From Myxococcales bacterium (GTDB lineage Bacteria; Myxococcota_A; Polyangia; Polyangiales; JADJMO01): a stretch of 64,000 nt of DNA. Of the stretch, positions 61,517-64,000 are shown piece after piece. A program made the position numbers and the translations under genes. The stretch spans positions 26,833 through 90,832 of the forward strand of contig JADJMO010000017.1 in assembly GCA_016709545.1 (NCBI GenBank). The letters are read 5' to 3'. The first letter of the stretch is position 1. Each line of letters starts with the position of its first letter. Under the pieces are notes generated by a model that saw only the letters and a program-made list of their open reading frames with translations, searched no databases and was not told the origin of the DNA.

Positions 61517-61936
61517 ATGACCACCGCCATCGGCTACGAGTTCACCGACCGGGAGAACGAGACCTTCAAGGGCCTGGTCACGGGCATGAAGCGCGCGGGC
61601 GCCGCGGTCGCGCTCGGGAGCACGATCCTGCTCGCCTACCAGCTGATGCAGCACTTCAACGTGACGATGAAGGGCCCGTCGAACAGCGGCCTCTACTACC
61701 TCGACTTCGGCATCTGGTGCCTGCTGTCGTGCGTGGGCATCCTCGTCGCGGCGCTGCTGGTGAAGGCCACGAGCGGGTTCCACGCGGTGATCCACACCCA
61801 GGGCGACGACATCCAGCACCTCATGAGCGGCCTCGAGAAGCTGCGCTCGATCGTGAACCTCATCTTCATCACGGCGCTGGTCGGGTCGGGGATGCTGGCG
61901 ATCAGCTTCGCGCTGCTGCTCAGCGGGCGCACCTAG
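61517..61936 (+). CDS. Small membrane protein
   Basis: A 139-residue protein from ATG 61517 with three hydrophobic helices: GAAVALGSTILLAYQLM, IWCLLSCVGILVAALLV and LIFITALVGSGMLAISFALL. An amphipathic stretch (HAVIHTQGDDIQHLMSGLEK) lies between the second and third. Unknown function; divergent from the Sel1/zinc-ribbon gene and followed by a toxin-like gene after 65 bases. Confidence 0.82.
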   Translation: MTTAIGYEFTDRENETFKGLVTGMKRAGAAVALGSTILLAYQLMQHFNVTMKGPSNSGLYYLDFGIWCLLSCVGILVAALLVKATSGFHAVIHTQGDDIQHLMSGLEKLRSIVNLIFITALVGSGMLAISFALLLSGRT

Positions 61937-62001
61937 CGGTGCGTCCACGTTTTCTCCGCAACCGCGGGCGCGGTGGTGCCGACGGGTGGGCAGAGGACGA
62001 A

Positions 62002-62763
62002 ATGCCCGACGCCACCAGCTCTCTCCAGTCCAAGCCCCCGCAGCTCTTCACCCCCATCGAGCCGCCGAAGCCGGCCGCCCCCACGGCGAAGGCGAAGCCG
62101 CCCGCGGTCGACCTCGACTACCAGCCCTCGCTGCAGTCGCGGCCGCTGCCGGCGTTCACCCCCGCCCAGCCCACGGTCGTCGCGCCCGGCGCGGTGGCCG
62201 GGTGGCCCGACGCGATGCTCGAGCACAACGCGAAGTCGATCACCAAGCGCCTGCTCGCGAACCCCGCGTCGGTGAGCGAGGCGGATCGCGCGCTCCTGAA
62301 GGACATCGAGGCGGAGGTGATGCGCCGCGACGCCGCCGCGGCCGCCGCGAAGAAGCCCGCGACGGTGCAGCTGTGCGAGCGCCCGGCGGACCTGCCCGGC
62401 AACGACAAGCTCGGCGTCCAGCACTGGTGGCTGAAGACGCCGAACAAGGAGGTCGGCATGGGCCCCGCTGGCGGCGGGATCCCCGGCAAGAAGGACGGCC
62501 CCTCGGGCTACCCCGGCGTGCCGACGACGCTCAACGATCACACCGGCGAGGGTGGACCCGCGGTGTCCTGCCAGGAGCTGCCCGACGTGGACGTGGGCTG
62601 CGTCGACGATCAGCTCGCGATCGGCAAGCCCACGGGCCGATGGCTTCCCCCGTTCAACGACTGCCACACCGCGGTGCAGGACGTGATCGACAAGTGCAAG
62701 AAGCCGGGCACCGATCCGTGGGTGACGAAGGCGCTGAAGGACGGTGACGCCGGTGTCCCCTGA
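62002..62763 (+). CDS. Possible effector with a C-terminal papain-like or NlpC-like toxin domain
   Basis: A 253-residue protein from ATG 62002. The N-terminal part is Pro/Ala-rich (KPPQLFTPIEPPKPAAPTAK, then two similar SLQSxP blocks) and probably disordered. The C-terminal half (about 125-253) has an ordered Cys/His pattern: GVQHWWLKTPNKEVGMGP, LNDHTGEGG, CQELPDVDVGCVDDQL and WLPPFNDCHTAVQDVIDKC. This domain occurs at the C-terminus of various secreted or polymorphic-toxin proteins; a His/Cys hydrolase role is suspected but unproven. The downstream membrane protein overlaps its end by 20 bases and could be its immunity partner. Confidence 0.7.
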   Translation: MPDATSSLQSKPPQLFTPIEPPKPAAPTAKAKPPAVDLDYQPSLQSRPLPAFTPAQPTVVAPGAVAGWPDAMLEHNAKSITKRLLANPASVSEADRALLKDIEAEVMRRDAAAAAAKKPATVQLCERPADLPGNDKLGVQHWWLKTPNKEVGMGPAGGGIPGKKDGPSGYPGVPTTLNDHTGEGGPAVSCQELPDVDVGCVDDQLAIGKPTGRWLPPFNDCHTAVQDVIDKCKKPGTDPWVTKALKDGDAGVP

Positions 62764-63010
62764 TCCCTTCCTCGGTCGCCGCATCCTCTTCGTCGCCGGC
62801 GCGCTGCTCGCGCTGTCGGCGGCGGGGCTGGTCTACGCGTTCGGCATGGCGCCGCTCTCGTGCGGCACGGCGGCGCTGTCGGCCGGGACGCAGTGCAAGG
62901 CGCTGAACGCGGTCGCGTGGGCGTCGTGGGTCGGCCTGCCGCTCGCCGTGGTGCTGGCGGTGGTGGGCGCGGTGATCTGGCTGCGCAGCCCCGCGAGCCG
63001 GGACATTTGA
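62744..63010 (+). CDS. Small membrane protein, possible immunity partner
   Basis: An 88-residue protein starting at GTG 62744 (or GTG 62753). Two transmembrane helices (RILFVAGALLALSAAGLVYA and WVGLPLAVVLAVVGAVIWL) flank a short loop with two Cys residues (LSCGTAALSAGTQCKALN) that may form a disulfide in the periplasm. It overlaps the end of the toxin-like gene by 20 bases, typical of effector-immunity pairs, though I cannot confirm that function. Confidence 0.7.
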   Translation: MTPVSPDPFLGRRILFVAGALLALSAAGLVYAFGMAPLSCGTAALSAGTQCKALNAVAWASWVGLPLAVVLAVVGAVIWLRSPASRDI

Positions 63011-63022
63011 CGTTCGCCTCGC

Positions 63023-63361
63023 TCAGGGCGGCAGAGTCTTGGTGGTGCGGATCGCGTCGAAGATGGACTGCAGCTCGGCGCGGTCGGCCGCGGCGAGACG
63101 GGCGCGCAGGGCGTCGTCGACGCCGAGGCCCAGCATCTCGCAGAGGATCGGGATGCCGATGAGGAGGATGTCGTGACTCCCCTCGCCCACGGTGCTCTCG
63201 GGATCGATGTCGTGCCGCATGCCGAGCTGCTCGTAGCGCATGGCCGCGAGCGCACGGGCAACGGGGTCGGCGGAGAGGGCCTCCAGGGCCGCCTTGGCCT
63301 CCGCCATGATGGGGTCCTCCTTGGCCAGCGCTTCGAGCTCGGATTCGCGCGGTGAGGTCAT
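63023..63361 (-). CDS. Remnant or small relative of an Rpn-type nuclease C-terminus
   Basis: A 112-residue protein from ATG 63361: SPRESELEALAKEDPIMAEA followed by ALEALSADPVARALAAMRYE. This resembles the C-terminal tail of Rpn/PD-(D/E)XK nuclease-transposase proteins, but the nuclease domain itself is missing, so it may be a decayed copy or an independent small protein. The second half (HDILLIGIPILCEMLGLGVD) is not recognised. It lies 117 bases from the DUF4276 gene on the same strand. Confidence 0.6.
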   Translation of the reverse strand: MTSPRESELEALAKEDPIMAEAKAALEALSADPVARALAAMRYEQLGMRHDIDPESTVGEGSHDILLIGIPILCEMLGLGVDDALRARLAAADRAELQSIFDAIRTTKTLPP

Positions 63362-63477
63362 GACGAGGTGGTAGGCCTCGACGGGACATCGAGGAAGGCG
63401 GCCGCGGTCAGAAAAATCCGGAGTCCGTTCGGGAGGGTAAGCGACACCACCCTCACCGAGGTGCTCGCCGAGGAACG

Positions 63478-64000
63478 TCAGCGCGCGTCGAGGCTGCCGA
63501 ACCAGGGCAAGCCTTTCTGCCGGACGACGTCGAAATCCACCATGCGGGTCAGAGGCAGCTGGTCGACTGCTGGCTTGTACCGCTTGCGCTGTGCCATGTG
63601 ATGGGTCAGCCACTCTTTCACGCCGCGGAGCGCCTCGAAGTCGCCCTCGAAACGCGCATCCGCGCGCAACCCTGGACGAGCGCCGCCAGGGCCGTCGAAG
63701 GAGCGTCCTGCCATCTGCTCGATGCAGGGCAAGAAGAGGCTCTCGTACTCGCGATACGCGAGGACGACGGCGACCGGGAAAGGCAGACCGCGGGCCCGGA
63801 GTGCCTGCGCGAGCGGCGGCGCATCCAGCTTCGGACAGCCATCGTCATCGTCGCGGAGAACCAACAGCGCACGTGCATCACCCCGCTCGCGCTTGAGCTC
63901 GACGTGATCGAGGAGCTTCTCCTCCTTGGCGATCCCCGGGACGCGACTCAGCGAGAACGGGGCCAGTGCAGGTGCGAGACGGTGGAGCAGATTCTGGACA
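63478..64000 (-). CDS. DUF4276 family protein (partial, runs off the right edge)
   Basis: The frame is open from the stop at 63478 to the last base of the window. It encodes at least 173 residues with KEEKLLDHVELKRERGDARA, LLVLRDDDDGCPKLDAPPLA, LPFPVAVVLAYREYESLFLP and LTRMVDFDVV. The D-D-D/E motif after the LVL strand and the E-x-x-F block mark DUF4276, a Toprim-like family that often pairs with an AAA ATPase in antiphage or OLD-type modules. The start and any partner are outside the window. A stop in the last 136 bases is absent. Confidence 0.83.
   Translation of the reverse strand, partial: VQNLLHRLAPALAPFSLSRVPGIAKEEKLLDHVELKRERGDARALLVLRDDDDGCPKLDAPPLAQALRARGLPFPVAVVLAYREYESLFLPCIEQMAGRSFDGPGGARPGLRADARFEGDFEALRGVKEWLTHHMAQRKRYKPAVDQLPLTRMVDFDVVRQKGLPWFGSLDAR

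Overview
The window is a GC-rich (about 70%) chromosomal stretch from what looks like a Myxococcota, most likely of the Polyangiales/Sorangiineae type. The grounds are the many predicted surface lipoproteins with Asp/Thr/Ala-rich linkers, Kelch-type propellers, tandem Cys-rich modules, a MYXO-CTERM-like C-terminal tail, and zinc-ribbon lipoproteins. This is inference from gene content; no ribosomal RNA or taxonomic marker is present. I see no prophage, insertion sequence, CRISPR array or rRNA operon. The only RNA gene is an initiator tRNA at 27435-27509 with a promoter and a terminator.

Layout. 56-10277 (minus): a TPR/C39-like giant gene broken by three frameshifts, a complete MacAB-type exporter (membrane fusion protein, ATPase, permease, coupled by GTGA/ATGA overlaps) and a large beta-propeller lipoprotein with one CxxCH motif. 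10367-12094 (plus): a macro-like plus SIR2 protein, a possible NAD-depleting defence effector. 12091-12959 (minus): an AhpD/carboxymuconolactone-decarboxylase-like gene with an in-frame TGA in its redox motif (CLFU) followed by a bSECIS-like hairpin, coupled to a small partner gene. 13069-17542: an FAD oxidoreductase with a radical SAM/SPASM enzyme (plus), facing two coupled zinc-ribbon lipoproteins that share a YGAPPxDGLLV C-terminus and a PDZ-hydrolase (minus). 17561-27350: housekeeping and accessory enzymes (D-2-hydroxyacid dehydrogenase, esterases, NimA-like flavoprotein, damaged malate dehydrogenase, ElaA-like acetyltransferase, MatB-like acyl-CoA synthetase, TerB-like protein, glutaredoxin).

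27635-41149 is dominated by secreted or lipid-anchored proteins: a divergent pair sharing one Cys-rich module, a protein with three 88-residue repeats and a TLDc domain, and two Kelch-like proteins. It also holds a ParE-type toxin-antitoxin pair, a PP2C-type phosphatase and an ArsR/SRPBCC cassette whose paralogue lies at 41360-42218. 42469-64000 mixes small orphan genes, a flavin monooxygenase, DUF1152, hydrolases, AraC/VOC and TetR/molybdopterin-oxidoreductase units, an ETHE1-like persulfide dioxygenase, a GST, a FadH-like reductase, a Sel1/zinc-ribbon protein, a possible toxin-domain protein and a partial DUF4276 gene at the right edge.

At least seven genes carry about eleven frame disruptions (single-base indels, one internal deletion, one amber codon), including malate dehydrogenase, a gene one would expect to be needed. 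This points to residual assembly or sequencing error, and it should temper any reading of single in-frame stops. The strongest biological leads are the putative selenoprotein (12091-12672), the macro-SIR2 protein (10367-12094) and the radical SAM locus with twin YGAPP-tailed lipoproteins (13069-16428).
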